Positions 9,244 to 16,397 of a stretch of DNA of 35,369 bases are shown here, in pieces. Each line of letters begins with the position of its first letter. Position 1 is the stretch's first letter. The stretch lies in assembly GCA_017527075.1 (NCBI GenBank), contig JAFXQM010000026.1, positions 1 to 35,369 on the forward strand, read 5' to 3'. The notes beneath the pieces were generated by a model. That model did not search any database. It had not been told where the DNA came from and was given only the letters and a program-made list of their open reading frames with translations. The position numbers and the translations under genes are program-made. This stretch comes from Selenomonadaceae bacterium (GTDB lineage Bacteria; Bacillota; Negativicutes; Selenomonadales; Selenomonadaceae).

Positions 9244-9891
9244 TTGGAAGAAAAAAATTTTATAACGGTCGCGCTGCCGAAAGGAAAACTTTTCAAGCCG
9301 AGCGCGGAACTTTTAAATCAAATCGGTTGGACGGCTGAAGGGCTTCACGAAAAATCTCGCAAGCTCATCATCACGAACGAGTCGGCGCGCTTGAAGTTCA
9401 TCATCACCAAAACCGCCGACGTTCCCACTTACGTTGAGTACGGCGCGGCGGACATCGGCATTATCGGCAAGGACGTTATCGTTGAGTCGGGCAAAGACGT
9501 TTACGAGCTGTTGGATTTGGGCTTCGGCAAATGTCATTTGATGATGGCCGTGCCCAAAGATAAAAAGCGTCCGCGCCTCGAAGATTACGCGCACACTCGC
9601 GTCGCCACCAAGTTCCCGCGCCTCGCCGAAAATTTTTTCGCCGCGCAAGGCATGCAAATGGAATACATCAAATTGAACGGCTCGATTGAACTCGGTCCGA
9701 TTGTCGGCTTGTCCGAAAGCATCGTCGACATCGTGGAGACCGGCACGACCCTCCGCGAAAATAATTTGGAGGAAATCGTCACGATTATGGACTCGACCGC
9801 GCGGCTCATTGCCAATCGCGTCAGTTACAAGCTCAAGTTCGCCCGAATCAATTCACTCGTCGACGACTTGGCAAAAATTTTGAGCCGCTGA
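9244..9891 (+). CDS. hisG: ATP phosphoribosyltransferase, short form
   Basis: 215 residues, the length of the short HisG form, which works as a hetero-octamer with the regulatory subunit HisZ. It catalyses the first step of histidine synthesis (ATP + PRPP to phosphoribosyl-ATP). Visible motifs are VALPKGKL at the N-terminus, DVPTYVEYGAADIGIIGKDV (residues ~60-79), and the PRPP-binding loop IVETGTTLRENNL (~160-172). The start is TTG 9244 with GGGAGA upstream. It is the last gene of the DUF2225-DUF4127 operon; no other his gene, including hisZ, lies in the window, which is unusual for a pathway gene. A terminator follows at 9922. Confidence 0.95.
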   Translation: MEEKNFITVALPKGKLFKPSAELLNQIGWTAEGLHEKSRKLIITNESARLKFIITKTADVPTYVEYGAADIGIIGKDVIVESGKDVYELLDLGFGKCHLMMAVPKDKKRPRLEDYAHTRVATKFPRLAENFFAAQGMQMEYIKLNGSIELGPIVGLSESIVDIVETGTTLRENNLEEIVTIMDSTARLIANRVSYKLKFARINSLVDDLAKILSR

Positions 9892-9921
9892 ACTCGCAAG
9901 CGTATGTCAAAATAAATTTTC

Positions 9922-9952
9922 CCCGCCGAAATTTTTGGCGGGAATTTTTTTT
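9922..9952 (+). terminator. Rho-independent terminator after hisG
   Basis: CCCGCC (9922-9927) pairs with GGCGGG (9937-9942) around a 9-base A/T-rich loop and is followed by AA and eight T. It separates the hisG operon from the rpmB promoter. Confidence 0.85.
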
Positions 9953-9958
9953 GGAGTA

Positions 9959-9987
9959 TTGCGCCGAAAAATTTTCTGTGTTAAAAT
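9959..9987 (+). promoter_or_regulatory. Sigma-A type promoter of rpmB
   Basis: TTGCGC (9959-9964), 17-base spacer, TAAAAT (9982-9987). It sits directly after the hisG terminator and ~35 bases before the rpmB start. Confidence 0.6.
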
Positions 9988-10021
9988 GCACGCGTCTTTT
10001 TTCAGAGAAGAGGTGATTCAC

Positions 10022-10213
10022 ATGTCAGCTTACTGCGAGATTTGTCAGAAGGGCGCGATGTCCGGCATGAACGTGAGCCACTCGCACTTGAAGACCAAAC
10101 GCAAATGGAAGCCGAACATTCAGCGCGTGCGTGCTGTCGTCGACGGAAAAATTCAGCGCGTCAACGTTTGCACCCGTTGCCTTCGTTCCGGCAAAGTTCA
10201 GCGTGCGATTTAA
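10022..10213 (+). CDS. rpmB: 50S ribosomal protein bL28, zinc-binding type
   Basis: 63 residues, normal for bL28. Four cysteines in two CxxC pairs, C5/C8 (YCEIC) and C50/C53 (VCTRC), make this the zinc-binding form. The KTKRKWKPNIQRVR segment is the conserved RNA-binding part of the family. ATG 10022 has AGAGGTGATTC upstream. It is transcribed alone, with its own promoter and terminator. Codon use (more AAG, AAC, CGC) differs from the A/T-tract style of neighbouring genes, as expected for a highly expressed gene. Confidence 0.96.
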   Translation: MSAYCEICQKGAMSGMNVSHSHLKTKRKWKPNIQRVRAVVDGKIQRVNVCTRCLRSGKVQRAI

Positions 10214-10228
10214 CTTTCGGGCAAAATA

Positions 10229-10267
10229 AAAACTCCTCAGCTGCAATTCGGTTGAGGAGTTTTTTTT
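10229..10267 (+). terminator. Rho-independent terminator after rpmB
   Basis: AAAACTCCTCA pairs with TGAGGAGTTTT around a short loop (10240-10252), followed by a T-run. The 5' A-run lets it also work for the minus strand, where the sulfate-binding protein gene ends at 10345. Confidence 0.85.
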
Positions 10268-10294
10268 AATTAGGAATTAGGAATGAGGAATTAA
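10268..10294. repeat. Short tandem heptad repeat (ATTAGGA type)
   Basis: ATTAGGA, ATTAGGA, ATGAGGA in a row, then ATTA. It is related to the heptad tract at 5328-5370. It lies between the rpmB terminator and the end of the convergent sulfate-binding protein gene. Confidence 0.55.
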
Positions 10295-10344
10295 AGTGCG
10301 CCGTCGGAAAAATGCTCGTCAAAAAATTTTTCAGCCGCGCAAAA

Positions 10345-11358
10345 TTATTTCGGCGGACAAATTTGGTCGAAGGTCGCGCCGTCGGCAAAGTGGTCGTCGT
10401 GAGCTTTGACCCAGCCGCCGAACGCTTCGTCGACGGTGAAAAGTTTCAGCGGCTTGAAGACCGACGAATACTTCTCCAAAATTTTTTCGTCGCGCGGGCG
10501 ATAAAAATTCTGCGCGGCGATTTCCTGACCTTCGGGCGAGTAAAGCCAGCTCAGATATTCTTCGGCGAGAGCGCGCGTGCCCTTCTTGTCAACGACGGCG
10601 TCGACGATGGCAACGGACGGCTCGGCGAGGATGCTCAGGCTTGGCGTGACGATTGCATATTCTTCGGGGAACATTTCCTTGGCGAGCAAAGCTTCGTTCT
10701 CCCAGGCGATGAGGACGTCGCCCTTGCCGCTCTCAAAACTTTTTGTCGCGCCGCGTGCTCCGTCGTCGAGTGCAACCACGTTGGCAAAAAGTTTGCGCAT
10801 GAAGTCCTTGATAACTTCCTCGTCGTCGCCGATATTTCTGCGCGCGAACTCCCACGCCGCCAAGTAATTCCACTGCGCGCCGCCCGAAGTTTTTGGATTG
10901 GGCGTGACGATTTTTACGTCGGGGCGAATCAAATCATCCCAGTCGCGAATGTCTTTCGGATTGCCCGCGCGGACGAGGAAAACCATCGTCGAAGTGTACG
11001 GCGAGGAGTTGTCGGGAAATTCTTTGCGCCAGCCGCCGCGAATCAGTCCGGCATTTTTAATCGCGGTCACGTCGTAAGAAAGTGCGAGCGTCACCACGTC
11101 GGCTTCGAGTCCGTCGATAACCGCGCGCGCCTGCTTGCCGCTGCCGCCGTGCGATTGCAAGAGCATGACTTTGCCCCTGACCAATTCGTTTTCCCAGTGC
11201 GTCTTGAATCGTTTGTTGTATTCGGCGTAAAGTTCGCGGGTCGGGTCGTAGGAGACGTTCAACAGCTCTTGCGTGTCGAAGGTCGTCGCCCTGTCGCCGC
11301 AACCGCTCATCATCATCAAAACAAAAATCATTGCCGCAAAAATTCTGAGCCGGGTCAT
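10345..11358 (-). CDS. Sulfate/thiosulfate-binding ABC transporter lipoprotein (Sbp/CysP-like)
   Basis: 337 residues. A lipoprotein signal (MTRLRIFAAMIFVLMMMSGCGD, lipobox SGC) anchors it to the outer face of the membrane. The mature protein matches the sulfate-binding family: LNVSYDPTRELYAEYN at the start, LLQSHGGSGKQARAVIDGLEADVV, VTPNPKTSGGAQWNYLAAW, and YRPRDEKIL near the end. It should bind sulfate or thiosulfate and hand it to a CysTWA-type permease, but no permease or ATPase gene lies nearby. I chose the ATG at 11358 because GGGAGG lies 7 bases upstream; an in-frame upstream ATG lies inside that site. It diverges from the DUF4422 gene. Confidence 0.9.
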   Translation of the reverse strand: MTRLRIFAAMIFVLMMMSGCGDRATTFDTQELLNVSYDPTRELYAEYNKRFKTHWENELVRGKVMLLQSHGGSGKQARAVIDGLEADVVTLALSYDVTAIKNAGLIRGGWRKEFPDNSSPYTSTMVFLVRAGNPKDIRDWDDLIRPDVKIVTPNPKTSGGAQWNYLAAWEFARRNIGDDEEVIKDFMRKLFANVVALDDGARGATKSFESGKGDVLIAWENEALLAKEMFPEEYAIVTPSLSILAEPSVAIVDAVVDKKGTRALAEEYLSWLYSPEGQEIAAQNFYRPRDEKILEKYSSVFKPLKLFTVDEAFGGWVKAHDDHFADGATFDQICPPK

Positions 11359-11377
11359 GACGAAGCCTCCCATTTTT

Positions 11378-11406
11378 TTGACAGTGTCCACGGATTAATT
11401 TATAAT
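11378..11406 (+). promoter_or_regulatory. Consensus promoter of the DUF4422 gene
   Basis: TTGACA (11378-11383), exactly 17 bases, TATAAT (11401-11406): a perfect sigma-70/A consensus. The predicted RNA start is about 30 bases before the GTG start at 11444. Confidence 0.85.
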
Positions 11407-11427
11407 CGAAAAAAGTTTTTTTATCAA
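11399..11427 (-). promoter_or_regulatory. Promoter of the sulfate-binding protein gene
   Basis: On the minus strand TTGATA (11427-11422), 17-base spacer, TATAAA (11404-11399). Its -10 overlaps the -10 of the divergent plus-strand promoter. Confidence 0.65.
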
Positions 11428-11443
11428 GCGGGAAGTGATAAGA

Positions 11444-12967
11444 GTGAGTTACATTCCGCGAATTTTGCTTTGCGGAGAGTTGTCGTCGTTCAGCGCGGCG
11501 GCGGACATGGCGGTCGAGGTCGTCGGAAAAATTTCTTTCACGGGCTCGCCCGAACGCGATGAAAATTTTTTGTTCACGAACCCGAAAGACCTCTTGGCCT
11601 TCAAGCCGAAGGAGCTGCACATTTTTTTGAACGGAGAAGAAATTTCTGCCGAGGAGCTGAGAAAAATTTTGGACGGCACGGCGGATTACATTGTCTTCGA
11701 CGACAAAAGCGAGTTCGCCGTCCGACACAACGATTTGAGCTCGCTGAAAATTTTTGACCGGTTCATTCCGCGCGAAACTCTTTTTCATCAGGCGCGAAAA
11801 AATTTTCATTCCGACCGAAATTTTTTGATTCTTTCCAAGATTGTTCGCGAGAAAAATTTTGAGCGGCTGCTGGACGTCGACGGACTTTTCCGCGAGACGG
11901 ATTTTTTCATGCTGTACGAATCCTTCCCGAAGGTTGAAGGCGTCGTCGAAGAGCGCGAACCGATTCTCGAAAACTTTTACGAAAAAATTTACGGCTCGCT
12001 CGACGAGTGCCGCTTCAGATTTTTTGACGCGCTTTTGCTCGCCGAACGCACGCCCGAAGAATTTATCGACGCCGTGCTGGCGACCGACGGCTTGTCGGAA
12101 AATATTTTGACGTTCGCCCGAAAAAATTCCGCGCTCGAAAAATTTTTGGCGACGCACAAAAATATTTTTGAAAAAATTTCCGTCTTCTCCATAATCAACG
12201 GAGCGTGGTATCTCCTGGAAAAACGCGCGGAAAAAAATTTTTGCGTTTACGTCGTCACGCACAAGGACGCAAAGCTCGACGCGCTGCCCGACGGTTACAA
12301 AATTATTCACGCGGGTCACGCGCAAGCCAAAGAAAAATTCGGATACCTCGGCGACGACACCGGCGACCATATCAGCCAACTGAATCTTTATCTCAACGAA
12401 GCCACCGCGATTTATTGGATGTGGAAAAATACTTCGCATTCAATCGTCGGGCTCAATCATTACCGCAGATTTTTCACCGAGACGCCGACCGAAAATTTTT
12501 CCGTCGAAAAAATTTTGCCGCGCGCGAAGGCCGAAGAGCTCCTGCGCGACTTTGACATTATCGTCGCGAAAAATATTTTGTCGCGCATGCCCATGACTTG
12601 CCTGCAAATAATTTTGAGCGGCGGCGACTTGGAAGATTTCGTCAGCAAAATTTTTGAGAAACACATCGCGCGCAAGCAGCCCGAATACCTCGACGCCTTC
12701 AAACTCACGGCGAATTCTTACACGTGCTTTCAATATGAAATGTTCATCACGCGGCGGAAAATTTTCGACGCCTTCTGCGAGTGGCTCTTCTCTTTTCTGC
12801 TCGACGTGACGGAAGAAGTCTTCGCGCGGACGAACATCAGGCAAATCGACAACCCGCGCAAGTATCGAACAATCGGAATCATCTGCGAGAGATTGATGAC
12901 CGTGTGGCTGAGAAAAAATCGTTTGAGGATAAAAAAATTGCCCGTCATGTTTCGCGAGGGCATTTAA
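11444..12967 (+). CDS. DUF4422 glycosyltransferase-like protein with unknown N-terminal domain
   Basis: 507 residues. From about residue 268 to ~490 it matches DUF4422, found in capsule and surface polysaccharide loci: YVVTHKDAKL, LGDDTGDHISQLNLYLNE, IYWMWKNTSHSIVGLNHYRRFF. The family is regarded as GT-A-like glycosyltransferases. The N-terminal ~265 residues (ILLCGELSSFSAAADMAVEV onward) are not a domain I recognise; the opening looks like a nucleotide-sugar-modifying or Rossmann-like fold, but this is a guess. No membrane segments. I chose GTG 11444, 8 bases after GGAAG; an earlier in-frame GTG at 11435 lies inside that site. It is expressed from a consensus promoter and followed at 15 bases by a small unknown gene. 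Confidence 0.75.
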   Translation: MSYIPRILLCGELSSFSAAADMAVEVVGKISFTGSPERDENFLFTNPKDLLAFKPKELHIFLNGEEISAEELRKILDGTADYIVFDDKSEFAVRHNDLSSLKIFDRFIPRETLFHQARKNFHSDRNFLILSKIVREKNFERLLDVDGLFRETDFFMLYESFPKVEGVVEEREPILENFYEKIYGSLDECRFRFFDALLLAERTPEEFIDAVLATDGLSENILTFARKNSALEKFLATHKNIFEKISVFSIINGAWYLLEKRAEKNFCVYVVTHKDAKLDALPDGYKIIHAGHAQAKEKFGYLGDDTGDHISQLNLYLNEATAIYWMWKNTSHSIVGLNHYRRFFTETPTENFSVEKILPRAKAEELLRDFDIIVAKNILSRMPMTCLQIILSGGDLEDFVSKIFEKHIARKQPEYLDAFKLTANSYTCFQYEMFITRRKIFDAFCEWLFSFLLDVTEEVFARTNIRQIDNPRKYRTIGIICERLMTVWLRKNRLRIKKLPVMFREGI

Positions 12968-12982
12968 AGGCAGGTGAGCAAA

Positions 12983-13243
12983 ATGAAAATTCAAGGCGCA
13001 GTCATAATTGAGCAGGGCGTGACGTTCGCGATAATCGTCGTCAATCAGACGGTGACGAATTACACCACGCGGGCGGTTCAGGTTCGCGCTTACTTGTCAC
13101 AATTTTTTCCGAACATGCCGATAATTTTAATGTCACAGGACAAGAACGGCACGCCGCATTATTACGGGCGCAAAGACATCGTGGAGTTCTTGCGCTCGAT
13201 TCGGCTCGACCAAATCCCGTGGAAATTTTATCACATTTATTGA
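12983..13243 (+). CDS. Small protein of unknown function, 86 residues
   Basis: 86 residues, beginning MKIQGAVIIEQGVTFAIIVV and ending KFYHIY. It reads as an alternating beta/alpha small cytoplasmic protein with no cysteine, signal peptide or membrane segment. ATG 12983 follows AGGCAGGTGAGC. Codon use is coding-like in this frame only. It follows the DUF4422 gene by 15 bases, so it may share its transcript. Its end overlaps the end of the convergent HTH-like gene by 7 bases. I do not recognise the family. Confidence 0.65.
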   Translation: MKIQGAVIIEQGVTFAIIVVNQTVTNYTTRAVQVRAYLSQFFPNMPIILMSQDKNGTPHYYGRKDIVEFLRSIRLDQIPWKFYHIY

Positions 13244-14538
13244 ACGTCATCATCCAGCAGCCCCGAAACCGTCAAGCGGAAAAAATCCAAAGGGTCTTCG
13301 CGGTTGACGGCGCACAGGAACAGCCAGTCGTAAGGATTTCCCGCGTAAAGAGATTCGTATCCGCACTCCTCCAGCAAAGAATTCATTTCGTCGATAAAAA
13401 TTTCCGCCAAATAATTTTCCGCGAGTGTCGAATCGATTTCGCCGAGTTTGACTTTGCACCGGAAAATATAAAAATAAAAAAGCACCAGAGTTTTCCTTAT
13501 CGGGTCATACGCCTCGGAGGTTGAAGCCTTGGTCGCGTCCAACACGTCGGACAAAATTTTTTTGCTCGGAAAATTATTTTTGACCACGTAAGGAACGTTC
13601 AAATCTTTTTTTATCCCCGTGAACGTCGTCAGGAGATTATCCAGAACAAAAGTTCGCGAGAAAATATTTTTCCCGCTCACTCTGTCGATAATTTTCTCAA
13701 CGTCGTACCTGCGGGGATATTTTTTATTCCGCGCGTCGGAAAAAATTTCCCGCATGAGCAGCCCGCATTGATTCAGTTGCTCGACGTCCAATTCAATCTC
13801 GCCGCTTTGACGCCTCTCGCTGAGGCGTTTTATTTTTTGCACAATCGGGCGGGATTTTTCTTCGTCGCCGACAATCTCGGCGAAAAAATTTTTTACGTAA
13901 TTCAAAGCGGTGTTGTTCCATGAGCGGAAACCGTTTTTGTTTTGCAGCAGAAAATTTTTGAGCTCGTCGACGGTTTGAAGTTCCGAAATTTGATTTTTAA
14001 CAAGTTGCGTGTAAATTTGTCCGTCACTTTCGGCGGAAATTTTTTCGGAGGCGGGCGCGGCTTTAATCTCGTCGATTATCTTGCGGGATTCGGAGTAACT
14101 CAAGCCGTGGACGAACGAAAAATAAAAAACGACCTCGGCGACGCTGTGGCAGTTGAAGGCTCTGTCGAAGTACACGTGATGAAAAAACCATTGGACTTCT
14201 TCCAACGTCAGCCCAAGCGCAAAACAAATCTCGTACATCGGCTGACGGCTGCGCGGCTCGATTTTCGGACGGTGCTCGCCCGTGAACCATGCCCGAACGG
14301 TTTTTGGATTCAACTTCGAATCAATCTTGCGCAACGCTTCGGATAAACGCTCCGAGGCCGCGACGGCGTCTGTGATTTTTTCTGCGGGAAATTTTTTCTG
14401 CAAAAGCTCAAGCAAGCCGACATGAAACGGGCGAAAATTTTTTGGCTCTCTCAAAAAATCGACGGCATCAAAATCGTCGGAGACAAGCTCAAAATCTTTC
14501 ACGCTGCCTTCCATAAAAATCGTGTAAGGACTTTTCAT
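13237..14538 (-). CDS. Unknown protein with N-terminal helix-turn-helix-like region, 433 residues
   Basis: 433 residues, all predicted helical and soluble. Residues ~55-140 look like a DNA-binding or adaptor HTH of the kind seen in uncharacterised gut Bacillota proteins: LNPKTVRAWFTGEHRPKIEP, then MYEICFALGLTLEEVQWFFH and YFDRAFNCHS. The rest (ISELQTVDELKNFLLQ, LDVEQLNQCGLLMREIF, RKTLVLFYFYIFRCKVK) shows no motif I know. The start ATG at 14538 has GGAGG 7 bases upstream, and a TTGTGT-17-TATAAT promoter lies behind it. It diverges from the small gene at 14676 and could regulate it and the genes beyond, but that is only suggested by position. Confidence 0.65.
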   Translation of the reverse strand: MKSPYTIFMEGSVKDFELVSDDFDAVDFLREPKNFRPFHVGLLELLQKKFPAEKITDAVAASERLSEALRKIDSKLNPKTVRAWFTGEHRPKIEPRSRQPMYEICFALGLTLEEVQWFFHHVYFDRAFNCHSVAEVVFYFSFVHGLSYSESRKIIDEIKAAPASEKISAESDGQIYTQLVKNQISELQTVDELKNFLLQNKNGFRSWNNTALNYVKNFFAEIVGDEEKSRPIVQKIKRLSERRQSGEIELDVEQLNQCGLLMREIFSDARNKKYPRRYDVEKIIDRVSGKNIFSRTFVLDNLLTTFTGIKKDLNVPYVVKNNFPSKKILSDVLDATKASTSEAYDPIRKTLVLFYFYIFRCKVKLGEIDSTLAENYLAEIFIDEMNSLLEECGYESLYAGNPYDWLFLCAVNREDPLDFFRLTVSGLLDDDVQ

Positions 14539-14570
14539 CACATCGCCTCCCAAAAATTTTCTTGCGTGAA

Positions 14571-14599
14571 ATTATACAGGCGCGCCGCGGAAAACACAA
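14571..14599 (-). promoter_or_regulatory. Promoter of the HTH-like gene
   Basis: On the minus strand TTGTGT (14599-14594), 17 bases, TATAAT (14576-14571), with TG directly before the -10 hexamer. Confidence 0.65.
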
Positions 14600-14630
14600 T
14601 TACAAATTCGCGGCGGCGGAAGTGTATATT
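14598..14630 (+). promoter_or_regulatory. Promoter-like motif, copy A, before the 82-residue gene
   Basis: AATTACAAAT at the left and GTGTATATT at the right. The same two blocks with the same spacing recur at 14942-14974. The -10 would be TATATT (14625-14630) with TG just before it; the -35 is not clear because TTACAA is 19 bases away. Confidence 0.4.
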
Positions 14631-14675
14631 GCGCTGCAGAAAGGACAAAAAAATTTTTCATGGGAGGCAAAGCCA

Positions 14676-14924
14676 ATGAAGAGCAAAATCATCGTCACGA
14701 AGAACGGCGACCGAATGAATTTCTTTCTGCAGACCAAGGAAGGGCGTTTCTTCCTCTTCAGCCAGAATTTTTCCAAAGGCGTCTATCAATTTTTTTGCAA
14801 TGGAAAATCCGAGAGCGAAATCATTTCCTTCAAAAAATGGGGACGCAACCCGCGCCTCGACAAGACGATTGAAAAAATTCCGCTTTACACAAAATACGTG
14901 CGCAAAGAAATTATCGCCGCGTGA
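14676..14924 (+). CDS. Small protein of unknown function, 82 residues
   Basis: 82 residues, basic, starting MKSKIIVTKNGDRMNFFLQT and ending RKEIIAA. The first ~45 residues look like beta strands (FFLQTKEGRFFLFSQNFSKG), the rest helical. ATG 14676 is 8 bases after GGGAGG. It diverges from the HTH-like gene and shares a promoter-like motif with the next small gene. No family recognised. Confidence 0.65.
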   Translation: MKSKIIVTKNGDRMNFFLQTKEGRFFLFSQNFSKGVYQFFCNGKSESEIISFKKWGRNPRLDKTIEKIPLYTKYVRKEIIAA

Positions 14925-14941
14925 ATGCTCGACGGAAATCA

Positions 14942-14974
14942 AAATTACAAATCGTCGACGCCAATCGTGTATAA
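14942..14974 (+). promoter_or_regulatory. Promoter-like motif, copy B, before the gene at 15003
   Basis: AATTACAAAT then GTGTATAAC at the same 24-base offset as copy A at 14598. The possible -10 is TATAAC preceded by TG. The shared sequence suggests that both small genes are controlled alike. Confidence 0.4.
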
Positions 14975-15002
14975 CTCAGCTAAAAAATTACGGAGGAAAA
15001 AA

Positions 15003-15260
15003 ATGAACGGCTTGAAAATCAATCTGCACATCTGCTTCGCGCACTTCGCTCGGTGCAAAGATTTGTCGCTTGAGCAGTGGGAAAAAATTATCGACAACGT
15101 AAAACTTTCGGGGAAAGTGTCCGCGATGAAGCTCGCGCCCGACAAAATTTTTTCCGACTCGGACATGCCGGGCATTTCAATCGACAGCTTCGACGAAAAA
15201 ATTTGGTCGCGCCGGGCTACTGCGACGGCTCCCGCAAATTTCTTTCTGAGGAGAAATTGA
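15003..15260 (+). pseudogene. Small unknown gene, probably frameshifted at an A6 run
   Basis: ATG 15003 has GGAGG at ideal distance. The frame as it stands gives 85 residues ending in WSRRATATAPANFFLRRN, with rare AGG AGA codons and a poor composition after residue ~65. If the A run at 15196-15201 had one more A, the reading would go on as NLVAPGYCDGSRKFLS and EEKLIAIVNLRQRTL with coding-like codons, extending toward 15379. The real product is therefore probably longer with a different C-terminus. The N-terminal part (LHICFAHFARCKDLSLEQWE) is not a family I know. It precedes the GTPase pair on the same strand. Confidence 0.5.
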
Positions 15261-15392
15261 TTGCGATTGTGAATCTTCGACAGCGAACTTTATCACAGTC
15301 GTTACAGCGCATGAAAGGAGGTGAGGCTCGGCAAAAATTTTTTCAACAATCGTATTGTCCACTCTGTAAAAATTTTTAAGGAGAAATGTATC

Positions 15393-16385
15393 ATGGCTAA
15401 TGTGAATCAAGAAGATATTTTCGAAAGCTTGAAGCAGGACGTGTTGAATTCCAATCTCGACGAAATCAACAAAAACAAAATGCTCAAGAACATTCTGCAC
15501 CTGCAGAGCCAGGAAATTAACATCATGATAACGGGCGCGACGGGCTCCGGCAAAAGCTCGACAATCAACGCGCTGTTCGACGCGGACGTCGCCAAAGTCG
15601 GAATCGGCGTTGACCCCGAAACGATGGACATTCAGAAGTACACGCTGAAAAATTTGATTCTCTGGGACAGCCCCGGCCTCGGCGACGGCAAAGAGGCGGA
15701 CACCCGCCACGCGAAAAACATCATCAACAAATTGGCGGAATGCGACGCGAACGGCAACGCGCTGATTGATTTGGTGCTCGTCATTCTCGACGGCAGCACT
15801 CGCGACTTGGGCACGTCCTACGAATTGATTAACTCCGTCATCATCCCCAACCTCGGACCGAACAAAGCAGACAGGATTTTGGTCGCGATAAATCAGTGTG
15901 ACGTCGCCATGAAAGGTCAGCACTGGAATCACGCGGCGAACAAACCCGACGCCGTCCTCACGAAATTCCTCGACGAAAAAGTTCAATCCGTGCGCCGCCG
16001 AATCCGTGAAGGCACGGGCGTCGACACTGAACCGATTTATTATTCCGCCGGCTACAAAGAATCGGAATACGAAAAACAAAATCCTTACAACCTTTCCAAA
16101 CTTCTTTACTACATCATTCAGCACACGCCCAAAGAAAAACGGCTCGCCTACGTCGACAACATTTCCAAGAAGCCCGAAGTCTGGCGCGACAACGACGACC
16201 TCAAAGATTATTCGACGGAAATAAAAAAATCCTGGGGACAAACCATAAGGGACTGCGCGAGCAAGGGCGCGGAAATCGGCGGCGACATCGGCGGAATTTT
16301 CGGGAGGACCGGCAGAGCCGTCGGCAAAGTTATCGGCGGGGCGGCAGGTGCCGTGTACGGTTTCTTCAAAGGTTTGTTCTCGTGA
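15393..16385 (+). CDS. P-loop GTPase (YfjP/YeeP-like, Era-type) with C-terminal glycine-zipper tail
   Basis: 330 residues. The G domain has G1 GATGSGKSS (~48-56), G3 DSPGLGDG (~91-98), G4 NQCD (~167-170, a variant of NKxD) and G5 YSA. The region VGIGVDPETMD after G1 is shared with the next gene. The last ~40 residues (GGDIGGIFGRTGRAVGKVIGG and on) are glycine-rich and hydrophobic, of the kind that packs into or against membranes. GTP hydrolysis probably drives a switch or assembly. ATG 15393 follows AAGGAG by 8 bases; in-frame codons upstream lack a site. It is followed at 12 bases by a paralogue without the tail, and then by the kinase-NB-ARC gene. Confidence 0.88.
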   Translation: MANVNQEDIFESLKQDVLNSNLDEINKNKMLKNILHLQSQEINIMITGATGSGKSSTINALFDADVAKVGIGVDPETMDIQKYTLKNLILWDSPGLGDGKEADTRHAKNIINKLAECDANGNALIDLVLVILDGSTRDLGTSYELINSVIIPNLGPNKADRILVAINQCDVAMKGQHWNHAANKPDAVLTKFLDEKVQSVRRRIREGTGVDTEPIYYSAGYKESEYEKQNPYNLSKLLYYIIQHTPKEKRLAYVDNISKKPEVWRDNDDLKDYSTEIKKSWGQTIRDCASKGAEIGGDIGGIFGRTGRAVGKVIGGAAGAVYGFFKGLFS

Positions 16386-16397
16386 GGGGGAATTAAA

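Noticed and set aside
10312..11562. Open frame of 416 codons on the plus strand
   Set aside because: It is antisense to the sulfate-binding protein gene, has no ribosome site and shows no protein-like pattern.
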